Assembly (NCBI RefSeq): GCF_003385115.1
Contig: NZ_QUNI01000019.1
Location: 1 to 58,336, forward strand
DNA from: Flavobacterium aquicola
GTDB lineage: Bacteria; Bacteroidota; Bacteroidia; Flavobacteriales; Flavobacteriaceae
Direction: 5' to 3'
DNA length: 58,336 bases
Positions 1 through 9,600 of the stretch are shown here, one piece after another (position 1 is the stretch's first letter; each line of letters opens with the position of its first letter). The notes under the pieces are model-generated. The model was not told where the DNA came from. It did not search any database and worked only from the letters and a program-made list of their open reading frames with translations. The position numbers and the translations under genes are program-made.

Positions 1-35
1 ATGATAATTCAAATTTCATTCTCGAATGAAAAAAT

Positions 36-54
36 GAGGGACTTTCAGTCCCTC
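36..54 (-). terminator. Hairpin, probable distal terminator of the GDSL gene
   Basis: An 8-bp stem (GAGGGACT / AGTCCCTC) closes on a 3-nt loop. Read on the minus strand it is followed by a T-rich run (ATTTTTTC). It lies beyond the stop of the minus-strand GDSL gene, behind a second hairpin with the same apical sequence ACTTTCAGT, so the two may act as tandem terminators. Either could instead be a dispersed palindromic repeat. Confidence 0.45.
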
Positions 55-65
55 GTAAAACAAAC

Positions 66-86
66 CTCTGCACTTTCAGTGCAGAG
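66..86 (-). terminator. Hairpin, probable proximal terminator of the GDSL gene
   Basis: A 9-bp perfect stem (CTCTGCACT / AGTGCAGAG) with a 3-nt loop starts about 40 nt past the stop of the minus-strand gene. On that strand it is followed by GTTTGTTTT. Its tip, ACTTTCAGT, is identical to that of the neighbouring hairpin at 36-54. Confidence 0.5.
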
Positions 87-126
87 TGGTTTAGTTTTTA
101 TTATTTATACGAAGTGTGAAAAAATA

Positions 127-888
127 TTAATCCTGAAGTGCTGTTTTTACATTGGGAACCATTCTTTCTACAAATAATTTATAGGCAGTTTCAGAAGGAT
201 GTAAACCATCTGAAGCGACAAGATTAGTATTGGTCAGCCCTTGCCGTGTTATATCTGTAATGGAAATGAACTTTACGTTTTTGGTGCTACAAAAGCTTTC
301 TGCAAAATTATTGTATTGATCTATTTCTGTAGATATTTTTGCTTTTTCCGTTTCCGCGAAATTTTTAGCATATGAAGTGTAAGCGTAATCTGGTATTGAA
401 AGCACGATAACATTTTTGTTATTGCCTTTTGCAAGCATTATGGCTTTGTTTAATAATTCGGGAAATTCTTTTTCGTATACCACAAAGTCTAAATGCTGAT
501 ACTGATTATTCACTCCGATTAAAAGCGTTACCAAATCATAATCTGAATCTGGGTTTTGAGTTTTGACGGCAGAAATCAAATTTGTGGTTGTCCAACCTGT
601 CACAGCAATTACTTTTAACGAAAAATCACTCTTCGGATAAATTGTTTTTAAATTTGTTTTGAGCTGTTCAGGATACCTGCAGGTTTCGCATACGCTTTGG
701 CCAATTGTATAGCTGTCACCTAATGCTAAATATTTTATTGAATTTGAAATAGGAACTGTAGGTACTGTGGGCGGTGTAACAGACGGCTTAGGTACAACAG
801 CAGCTTTTGGAGCTGTTTCTTCGGCGGTACAGCTGGTAAGTAATAGTGATACTAAAATAATAATTATTTGTTTGGCTGGTGCTTTCAT
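127..888 (-). CDS. SGNH/GDSL-type hydrolase lipoprotein
   Basis: Probable secreted esterase or acylhydrolase anchored as a lipoprotein. With the start placed at the internal Met at 888, the protein is 253 residues and opens with a lipoprotein signal peptide ending in LLLTSC (Cys20); a start 33 nt upstream would put charged residues ahead of the signal. A Pro-rich linker (about residues 25-48) precedes the catalytic domain. The GDS nucleophile block (LGDSY, Ser59) and the C-terminal DGLHPSE block (Asp227, His230) give the SGNH catalytic set, and GVNN after a hydrophobic strand fits the Asn block. Substrate cannot be read from sequence. It is transcribed alone, with two hairpins past its stop. 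The fold is certain enough; the exact activity is not. Confidence 0.85.
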   Translation of the reverse strand: MKAPAKQIIIILVSLLLTSCTAEETAPKAAVVPKPSVTPPTVPTVPISNSIKYLALGDSYTIGQSVCETCRYPEQLKTNLKTIYPKSDFSLKVIAVTGWTTTNLISAVKTQNPDSDYDLVTLLIGVNNQYQHLDFVVYEKEFPELLNKAIMLAKGNNKNVIVLSIPDYAYTSYAKNFAETEKAKISTEIDQYNNFAESFCSTKNVKFISITDITRQGLTNTNLVASDGLHPSETAYKLFVERMVPNVKTALQD

Positions 889-1213
889 AATTTTATGAAT
901 TAAGTTTCTCGGTTTAAACAAAATTTACGTTAAAAAAGCAATTTTGGTTTTGTACTATTTCTATTTTTTGTTTGTAAAAAGCCATGTTCAAATTATGCAG
1001 TTATAAAGCTAGTTAAAAGGTTAGAGAAAAAGTTTAAAATTTATTGAAACAATTTATTTGTGCCAAATGTGTTATGTAATTATTCACTGCAGAAGAAAAC
1101 ACCTAATCTTAAATGAGGTCAGCATTTTTTTTATGATATTTGTAAGCAGTTATGTTTAAGCAATGAATTTTGACAGGCTCTGCATTCTTGGCTATTCATT
1201 TAAATTTAAAGTA
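889..1213. other. Divergent intergenic region
   Basis: This AT-rich spacer lies between the divergently transcribed GDSL lipoprotein and the beta-barrel gene and should hold both promoters. I see no complete TTG-N17-23-TAnnTTTG promoter, no repeat and no convincing small gene. Confidence 0.4.
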
Positions 1214-1921
1214 ATGATGCGATTATTTCTTGGTTGTTTTCTTTTTTTATTAGTTTTCAAAGGGTTTTCTCAAGAGAAGACATTTTCAATAGATACACTG
1301 TATGTCAAGATTGACAGTCTTTACAGAGAAGATCAGTTTTATGCGGGACTTAATTATAATTCAATTGTAAAAAAACCAGAAGGTCTTTCACAAGAAAAAA
1401 TATCATTTGGTTTTAGTGCAGGTTTTCTAAGAGATTTTCCATTAAATAAAAAAAGAACTTTTGCTATAGCACCTGGAATTGGTTTTACATTTAACAATTA
1501 TCTTCATAACATGGCAATTACTGGAACTAGTAATAGCCCTGTTTATAGTATAATTGAATCCGATGTGGATTTTGATAAAAACAGATTCGAACAGTTTCGG
1601 GTAGAATTACCGCTCGAATTTAGATGGCGTACTTCAACACCAGAGAGCTATCAGTTTTTTAGATTATATGGCGGTTTTAAAGTCAGCTATTTATTGTATG
1701 ATAAATCCGTTTTTGATGATGGAGTGCAAAAAATTGTGATAAAAGGAAACAAAGATTTTGAAGAATTGCTTTATGGAGTTTATATCTCAATGGGATATAG
1801 TGCCTTTAATTTACAAGTATATTATGGGCTGAATTCTTTTTTTAAATCCACAGCTCAAATCGATTCGGTACCTCTTTCGATGAACACTTTGAGTCTTGGT
1901 GTTGTTTTCTATATTTTATAA
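1214..1921 (+). CDS. Outer-membrane beta-barrel protein (PorT-like)
   Basis: Predicted outer-membrane barrel of about 235 residues. The start at 1214 (MMRLFLGCF) puts a hydrophobic signal peptide at the N terminus, cleaved after FKGFSQ; a start 51 nt upstream would add a non-signal stretch. The mature part alternates hydrophobic and polar residues in strand-sized blocks (FGFSAGF, FAIAPGIGFTF, FFRLYGGFKVSYLL) and ends in an aromatic strand (LGVVFYIL), as in the outer-membrane proteins of the PorT/OmpA-barrel type common in Bacteroidota. PorT itself is a T9SS component. The resemblance here is general, so I do not assign the symbol. It converges with the next gene, and the two overlap by 6 nt. 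Confidence 0.65.
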   Translation: MMRLFLGCFLFLLVFKGFSQEKTFSIDTLYVKIDSLYREDQFYAGLNYNSIVKKPEGLSQEKISFGFSAGFLRDFPLNKKRTFAIAPGIGFTFNNYLHNMAITGTSNSPVYSIIESDVDFDKNRFEQFRVELPLEFRWRTSTPESYQFFRLYGGFKVSYLLYDKSVFDDGVQKIVIKGNKDFEELLYGVYISMGYSAFNLQVYYGLNSFFKSTAQIDSVPLSMNTLSLGVVFYIL

Positions 1922-2521
1922 CCACAAAAATAGAAAAGCAATTTGAGGAATACTTCCTATTAGTACTCCTATAATTATTTCGTTTGGAGTATGTGCTTTC
2001 ATTATCAAACGCGAAGTGGCTACAAAACCATTCATCACTAATAAAAAAGGAACAAGATATACACTTCCTATTTGTAAGTGAATATTAAGCCCAAAAACAA
2101 AAACTGTTAATGCTGAAATGGCAAGCATATGAAGGCTGGCTTTGAACTTGGCGTAGAGCAGGCCAAGTGTAAATAATATACTGAATAGTGCGCCTAAAAA
2201 GAAAAAATGCAGTTCTGGATAAAGTTCTAAAGGAATGATTTTTCGGAGTATCAAAATGATTAGAAAACTTTGAAACACCAGCGGTATTTTACGCTGTTCC
2301 AAATTGGCAATCATTATCGAATCCACTTTTCCTGTAAAACGGAGCAAATAGTATAATGCCATTGGAACCATAATGGTAACAATAGAAATCTGCCAAAATA
2401 ATGGAGTAATCTGCGAGTTGCTAAAATCTGTATTGTGGAATAAAAAATAGAAAACACAAGCTTGTATAGGAGTGAAAAGCGGATGAAATATATAAGAAAA
2501 TATGGGAAGTATCTTTTTCAA
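1916..2521 (-). CDS. PAP2-like integral membrane protein
   Basis: A 201-residue polytopic membrane protein with about six hydrophobic segments. Near the C terminus it has SRLIMKAHTPNEIIIG (Ser170, Arg171, His177). This matches the last PAP2-phosphatase signature (SR-x5-H-x3-D/E) although the final acidic residue is Glu. The upstream PAP2 motifs (KxxxxxxRP and PSGH) are not clear, so catalytic activity is doubtful; it may be a degenerate member of the lipid-phosphatase superfamily. It is convergent with the barrel gene and appears to be transcribed alone. The family is likely, the function unknown. Confidence 0.6.
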   Translation of the reverse strand: MKKILPIFSYIFHPLFTPIQACVFYFLFHNTDFSNSQITPLFWQISIVTIMVPMALYYLLRFTGKVDSIMIANLEQRKIPLVFQSFLIILILRKIIPLELYPELHFFFLGALFSILFTLGLLYAKFKASLHMLAISALTVFVFGLNIHLQIGSVYLVPFLLVMNGFVATSRLIMKAHTPNEIIIGVLIGSIPQIAFLFLWL

Positions 2522-2548
2522 TTTTAAAATCAGATTTGAAGAAATGAG

Positions 2549-2677
2549 TTATAGATAATATTTTTTGTCAATGATTTCTGAGATTACTTCTTCTAATGCT
2601 TACTGTCTTCTTCTTTTCAATGCTTTCGGATCAAAAACTGTCAATGTTTTATCGCGGTTTTCTTGGCATAACGGCAT
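2549..2677 (-). pseudogene. Possible decayed coding remnant
   Basis: Reading the minus strand from an ATG at 2677 gives a 25-residue peptide (MPLCQENRDKT... ending KRRRQ) that stops at TAA (2602-2600). The same frame then continues for 16 more residues (ALEEVISEIIDKKYYL) to a second TAA at 2549. The amino-acid composition on both sides of the first stop looks protein-like, suggesting the 3' end of a broken gene. I do not recognise the family, and chance is possible. Confidence 0.2.
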
Positions 2678-2841
2678 TCAAAGAATCTTTGAGTAATGGA
2701 AATAGAATCGAATTTCAGTAGGCAGTGATTTAATTCTGATTCAAATTTATGATATTGTTTTTAGATTTGTATGGTTTGATTTTAAATATTTCAGGTTTTA
2801 GCGGGAAGCTTTTTTTGCTTACTCATTTACTATAAATACAA

Positions 2842-2874
2842 AAGAGATTGTTTCACTTTGTAAGACAATCTCTT
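2842..2874 (-). terminator. Intrinsic terminator of the LRR/FN3 operon
   Basis: A 10-bp perfect stem (AAGAGATTGT / ACAATCTCTT) with a 13-nt loop is followed on the minus strand by TTGTATTTAT. It sits about 50 nt past the stop of the FN3 lipoprotein gene, the last gene of the minus-strand pair. Confidence 0.65.
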
Positions 2875-2924
2875 CTAATATAAAAAGACACCAGTTTTTT
2901 GAGCAGATTTTCTAAGATTATGCT

Positions 2925-3617
2925 TTAATTGGTTTTAAATCTCCAGACTTGTCCAACGGTTTCTCCGCCTTTATTATCTTTTACGACCACTTTCCAGAAG
3001 TATTCTGTTGCAGGTTCCAGAGTTACCTCTTCTGTTTTTGTGGTATTGTTTTCGTTTATTTTTACGTTAGGAGGGTTTGAGGTGCCAAAATAAACCTCAT
3101 AAGTGAGAACATCTTCAGCATCAGCATCAGTGGCATTCCATGTCAGCGCAGCGGTTGCAGTATTTACTGAAGCGTTTATCTCTGGCGCTGTCAATTCCGG
3201 CAAAAAAGGCAGGTGATTCACTTCGGCATCGCCGGCAGTATAAAATTTGTAAGCAGCGGAATAATCACTGGACACCCCTTCGTCATCCGTCGCTTTGATT
3301 CTCCAGTAGTAAGCCGTATTTTTTTCCAATTCCAGTTCTGTAGAAGTTGAAGTACCTTCAGCTGTTTCTATAATCTGAGTAAATTGGTTGTCCTTGGCTA
3401 TTTCTATTTTATAGGTGATATTGTCATTATTTGTATCGGTAGATTTATTCCATTCAAAACTAACGGTATTGTCTACGCATAATTTATTATCAGGAGGTAG
3501 GGTCAGTACAGGAACTGTCGGAGCCGTATTTTTAGTTTCAGTTTCAGAATCATCGCTGCCACCACCGCAGGAAATGGCTAAAAGACCGATTATTGACAGG
3601 TATATAAAATTCTTCAT
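2925..3617 (-). CDS. Fibronectin type III surface lipoprotein
   Basis: A 230-residue lipoprotein with a signal peptide ending LLAISC (Cys17). Directly after the Cys comes GGGSDDSE. An SDD-type acidic tail at this position matches the lipoprotein export signal described for Flavobacterium and Bacteroides, so the protein is probably on the cell surface. Two FN3-like beta-sandwich domains follow (about residues 33-127 and 136-229). Each carries the typical repeat hallmarks: a Trp near the start (FEWNKSTD, LTWNATD), YxxxI/Vx strands, and a closing YYWRIKATD / YFWKVVVKD. It starts 4 nt after the stop of the giant LRR gene, so the two are almost certainly co-transcribed and perhaps work together at the surface. 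No enzymatic domain is visible. Confidence 0.8.
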   Translation of the reverse strand: MKNFIYLSIIGLLAISCGGGSDDSETETKNTAPTVPVLTLPPDNKLCVDNTVSFEWNKSTDTNNDNITYKIEIAKDNQFTQIIETAEGTSTSTELELEKNTAYYWRIKATDDEGVSSDYSAAYKFYTAGDAEVNHLPFLPELTAPEINASVNTATAALTWNATDADAEDVLTYEVYFGTSNPPNVKINENNTTKTEEVTLEPATEYFWKVVVKDNKGGETVGQVWRFKTN

Positions 3618-3621
3618 TTTT

Positions 3622-6600
3622 TTAGTTTTTTATAATTTTTACATTCTTTACGGAGCCTGCCAAGTGGATTTTAGCGATATAAACGCCGCTAGGTTCGTTT
3701 TCCAGAGTTAACTGAGCAGTTCCATTTTCTAAACTGTATTTTTTGCTGGAGATTACACGGCCGTTTGTAGCATTTATTTCTATGGTGGCTTCTTTATCGG
3801 TAACAGGCAGTTCGATTTCAAAAGATCCGGAAGTAGGATTCGGATAGGCCGAAATGATTAAATTCAAACCGGTAATATCTTCGGCATAGATTCCTTCGCA
3901 GGCTTTGGCTGTTTTTACTTCCAGTAAACTGCCTCCATTTGCAGTAAGTGAAAAGTTCGGATCATTGGTTTCAAACTGCTCGATTCCGTCCACAAAAACA
4001 GTGTAAGGAGCGGTTCCAGTGGTAATCTGGATATTTACTTTTTTGGATATTATGCTTGATTTTCCAGTAATAGATGCGCCTTTTGCAATAATAATATTAA
4101 AGTTTTGTTCGAATGTTTCCCCCGGAATAGTAATGGAAACGGTATAATTTCTAGGTGCCAGATTAGTAACAGACAGAGTGTTATTTGTAAAAGGATATTC
4201 CGTCCCATTAATGCTGGCAGTGTATAGGAATGTTTCAGATGCAGTGATGTTTATTTCGCCGTTGTTTTCGCCAAGACATGATTCTCCTTTGGTTTCTACA
4301 ATAAAATTGTTTGAAGGCAGACTTAATCCGCAGTCGGGATCATAAAAGGCTGTTGCGTCTTTTAAGACTGACCAGTTAGTGTCCGAGTAAGTTTTGTTAT
4401 CTACTTTGATACAGCCTAGATTCGGGTTATTTTCAAGATGAAGAGCCGAAGAATTAAAATTGGTATTGTTTCCGTTTTTTAAATTCAGGCTTGTCAGCTG
4501 GTTTGATGAACAGTTCAGTTCGGTTAGGGCGGTATTTTGTGTGATGTTTAATGATGGCAATTTATTTGAATCACAAAACAACTGAGTTAAAGCTTTATTT
4601 TTAGTAAGGTCAATACTTGTTACCTGATTTTTGCTGAAATCCAAAAGGGTCAAGGCTGTATTGTTTTTTACATTTAAGGCAGACAATTGATTGTTTTGAC
4701 AAATCAATTTTGTCAGTTTAATGTTTTTGTCAACATTCAGGCTTGTCAGCGTATTATTACTGCAGTCTACAAAAGTTAATTCTGTATTCTGAGTAATGTC
4801 CAGACTTTCGATCATGTTGTTTTTTAAACTAAGATTTGACAGTGCTGTGTTTTTACTTAAATCTAAAGTTTTTAATTGGTTTGAGCTGCAGTTCAGATCA
4901 GTCAAAGCTGTATTTTTACTAAGGTCTAAAGCTATTAATTGATTTCCGCTGCAATCTAAATTTGTTAATGCCGAAAATGCTTCAATCCCTTTTAAGTTAG
5001 GAATACTGGCATCCGATACATTTAAGGATGTCAATGTATTGATGCTGGAAGTCAAAACTTTACCATCTGCAGGACTTGAATCAATTGTTAATGCGATTAA
5101 TTTATTCTCAAAATTAAGATCAGGTATATAAGTGTATAAATCTGCAGTGGCACAATCGGTATTAAAATTGGCAACAGCATCTTTTTTCTCTGTCCAGTTT
5201 GTACGGGCATAAATCGCATTATCAACCTGAATGCAGGTCAGATTTGGGTTGTTTGTAGCATTAAATGAAGACATTTGAGAGTTGTTAGTGTTTTTACAAT
5301 TTAAACTCGCCAAATTATTTGAACTGCAATTCAAATCAGTTAATAACTTGTTTTTGCTTACATCTAAAGTGGTTATTTGATTAGATGAACAATTCAAAGA
5401 AGTTAATGCTTCAAATTTCTGAATTCCTGTTAAGTCAGTAATATCGCTTGAACTTACATCTAGTGCTGTAACTGTAATGATGCTTTCTATTAAAACTTTA
5501 CCGTTTTTACCATCCGTATCGATGCCTAAAGCGATTAATTTGTCTTCAAAATTAGAATCCGGAATTGCCGTGAATGGATCGCAGTCTTCATTATAATTTG
5601 CTGTTCCGTCTTTTTTATCTGCCCAATTAGTATCTGCAAATATTTTATCATCAACCTGAATACATTTCAGCTTTGGATTATCTGTAAAATTAATTGAGGT
5701 TTCATTTAATTTGGAATTATTTCCGTTTTTTAGATTGAGGCTAACTAATAATGGATTATTAGAAATTACCAATGCTTCTAAATTTATATTGTTTCCAGCA
5801 TCTAAACCAGTAAGTTTATTAGAAGAACAATTTAAATTAATCAAGGCTGTGTTTTTGCTGATATCCAAAGTGGTCAGCTGATTGGAATTTAAATTTAAAG
5901 TTGTTAAAGCTGTGTTTTTGCTAGTATTCAAACCAGTCAGCTGATTGAAATTGCATCCTAAATTTACTAAAACCGTATTCTTGCTTATATCTAAAACTGT
6001 TAATTGATTTGCACTTAAAACTACATCAGTCAAAGCGGTGTTTTTGCTTAGATCTAAAGCTGTAAGCTGGTTTGATGATGCATTTAATTTTGTTAAAATT
6101 GTATTCTTACTTAAATCTAAGCTGTTTAATTGGTTAGTACTGCAGTTCAGATCAGTCAGCGCAGTGTTTTTGCTTAGGTCTAAATTGGTTAATTCATTTG
6201 CGTTACATTCTAAATTTGTTAATGCCGAAAATGCTTCAATTCCTTTCAGGTTAGTAATAGCTGCACCCGAAATGTTTAAGGATGTCAATGCATTGATATT
6301 TGAAGTCAAAACTTTACCATCTGCAGGACTTGAATCAATTGCTAATTCAATCAGTTTATTTTCAAAATTAAGATCGGGAATATAAGTGTATAAATCTGAA
6401 GAAGCACAATCGGTATTAAAATTAGCAGCGACGTCTTTTTTAGCAGTCCACTTTTCATTGGCAAAAATTGCATCATCAACCTGAATACAGGTTAAATTTG
6501 GATTATTTGTGGCTTCAAAAGCGGCTAGTTGTGTATTACTGCCGTTTTTGCAATTTAAACTCGTCAGATTATTAGAGCTGCAGTTAAAATCGATCAATGC

Positions 6601-9600
6601 TATGTTTTGACTAATATCTAAACTGATCAGCTTATTTGAGGAGCAATTCAAAGCGGTCAATGCTATAAATTTCTGAATCCCTGTTAAGTCACTGATATTA
6701 GCTGAACTCACATCGAGTGTTGTAACCGTATTGATACTTTCTATCAAAACTTTTCCGTTTTTACCATCAGTATCGATACCCAAAGCGATTAATTTATCTT
6801 CAAAATTAGAATCTGGAATTGAAGTAAAAGGGTTGCAGTCTTCACTGTAGTTTGCCGTAGCATCTTTTTTAGCTGCCCAATTAGTATCGGCATTCAGTTT
6901 GTCATCTACCTGAATACATTTCAGGCTTGGATTATCTGTAAAACTAATTGTGGCTTCACTTAATTTGGAATTATTTCCATTTTTCAGATTGAGACTCTTC
7001 AATAATGGATTGTTTGAAAGAATCAATTCAGTCAAATTTGTATTAGCACTGACATCTAAGGCGGTTAGCTGGTTAGAAGAACAATTCAAATTAGTTAGAG
7101 CCACATTTTTGCTGACATCCAAACTTATTAATTGATTTGAATTCGATTGTAAATTAGTCAAAGCTGTGTTTTTGCTTACATCCAAAGCAGCCAAATTGTT
7201 TGAAGATACATTTAGTTTTGTTAATGATACACATCCGCTTACGTCTAAAGCTGTTAATTGATTGGAGTTATTATTCAAATCAGTCAAAGCTGTATTCTTA
7301 CTTAAATCTAAAGCCGTTAATTGATTTTCACTGCATCCCAAAGTCGTTAATGCAGTGTTTTTACTTATATCCAAAGTGGTTAGTGTATTTTTACTGCATT
7401 CTAAAGTTGTTAGAGCAGTAAATCCTTGTATTCCTGATAAATTAGCAATAGCGCTGTTAGATACGTCTAGTGATGTTACTGCTTCAATACTTGAATTTAA
7501 AACATTACCATTTTTGCCATCAGTATCAATCCCAAGTGCAATGAGTTTGTCTTCGAATACGGGGTCTGGAATTCCTGTAACAACCGAACATTCATAAGCA
7601 GTATAAAAAGCAGTATCGTCTTTTTTAAATCTCCAATTGGTATTTGAATAATCGGCATCATCAACATTAATGCAGGAAAGAGATGAGTTGCTATAAAAAC
7701 CAATAAATTGGAAATTTGTGTTATTGCCGTTTTTTAAATTTAAGCTGGTTAATTTATTATTGTTACAATAGAAATTTCGCAGTACAATATTTTTGGTTAC
7801 ATCTAAACTGGTTATCTGGTTAGAACTGCAGTTGAAAATTTCTAATAGAGTGTTTTTGCTTATGTCTAGATTTGTTATTTGATTTTCATTACAGTATAAA
7901 CTGCTTAAAACTGTGTTGGTGCTTACGTCTAAGCTGGTTATTAGATTATTACTGCATGATAAAACTTGCAATAATGTGTTTTTACTAACATCTAAGGAAG
8001 TTATTTTATTGTCACTGCAATACAAGTATTTCAGCTGTGTATTTTTGCTTACATCTAATTTGGTTATTTGATTATTATAACACGTCAAATCAACTAATGC
8101 TGTAAAATCCTGAATTCCTGTTAAATCAGTAATAGAACTTTCATAAATGCTTAACTCTCTTAATTTATTGACATTTGAAGTGAGCACTTTTCCATCAGCA
8201 ATGTCATCAATTCCCAAAGAGATTAATTTAGCTTCGAAGCTGGTGTCTGGAATAAGTGTATAGTCGCGGCAATCTAATCCAAAACTGGCTTTAGAATCTT
8301 TAGTAATGGACCATTTATTTGCAGCTGTAATATCGGAAACCTGAATGCAGGTAAGAGATGCATTACCTGAACAGTTTAATGCTGTTAAAGCTCCATTTTT
8401 GGAAACATCTAATTTGTTTAATAAATTGTTTGAACAATTTAAAGTCGTTAAAGCAGTAAATCCCTGAATTCCATTTAAATCAGTTATTGAAGTATTTGAA
8501 ACGTCCAATGCTGTTAGTGTTTCGATACTTGAATTTAATACCTGTCCGTTTTTTCCATCGGTATCGATTCCAAGGGCAATAAGTTTATCTTCGAATATAG
8601 GGTCTGGAATTCCGGTGCTTGCAGAACAGTCATAAGTCGTAAAATATGAGTTTGCGTTTTTATTATCTCCCCACTTGGTATCTGCATAGGCAACATCATC
8701 CACAGAAATACAGGAAAGATCAGGATTTTCAGAAAAGCTTAAAGATAAACTCGTATTGTACCCGTTTTTTATATTTAAATTGGTCAGTTTGTTTACATCA
8801 CATGACAAAGAATACAAAGATGTATTTTTGCTTGCGTCTAAAATTTTTATTCTATTTCTGCCACAGGACAAACTGACTAAGTTAATATTTTGGCTTATAT
8901 CTAAGGCCGTGAGCTCATTCCAATTACAAGTCAAATACTTCAAAGCTGTATTTTGGGTTACATCTAAGCTGGTAAGTTTATTAGAAGAACAGTCTACTGA
9001 AGTCAAAACCGTATTTTTGCTCAAATCTAAACTGGTTAATTTATTGCCATAACAGTTCAAAGATTTCAAGGCTGTATTTTTGCTTAAATCTAAGCTGGTA
9101 ATTTGCGTATAAACACAATATAAACTAGTAAGTGATGTAAAATCCTGAATTCCTGTTAAGTCCACAATTTGAGAATTATTGATTTCTAATGTCCACACCT
9201 GATTTATTTTTGATGTTTGTACTCTACCGTCGGCAACATCATCAATTTTTAATTTAATTAATGTGGCTTCAAAATTAGCATCCGGAATAATAGTGTAAGC
9301 ATTACAGTCTAAACTAAAATTAGCAGCGGCATCTTTGGTAGTACTCCAATTTCCTGCTGCAGCTATATCTGCCACCTGAATGCAGGTTAGCGCGGTATTA
9401 TTAGAGCAGTCTAAAGTATTCAAAAATGTATTTTTAGAAAGATCTACGGTATTTAATGAATTATTGGACACATTTAAAGTTGTTAAAGCAGTAAATCCCT
9501 GAATTCCGGTTAAATCGGCAATAGAACTGTTTGATAAATCTAATGAAGCTACTGTTCCGATACTTGAATTTAATACTATTCCGTTTTTACCATCGGTATC

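Larger units (their letters stand above)
2522..2924. other. Intergenic region of 403 bp
   Basis: It holds the terminator of the FN3 lipoprotein gene at its right end, and the upstream region of the PAP2-like gene with a possible decayed coding remnant (2549-2677, minus strand) at its left. The remainder is AT-rich without recognisable features. Confidence 0.5.

Noticed and set aside
6038..6385. A 115-codon plus-strand frame, with several similar ones, opposite the LRR gene.
   Set aside because: The translations repeat FLLRSK and FLLTSK phrases that are antisense images of the LRR units.
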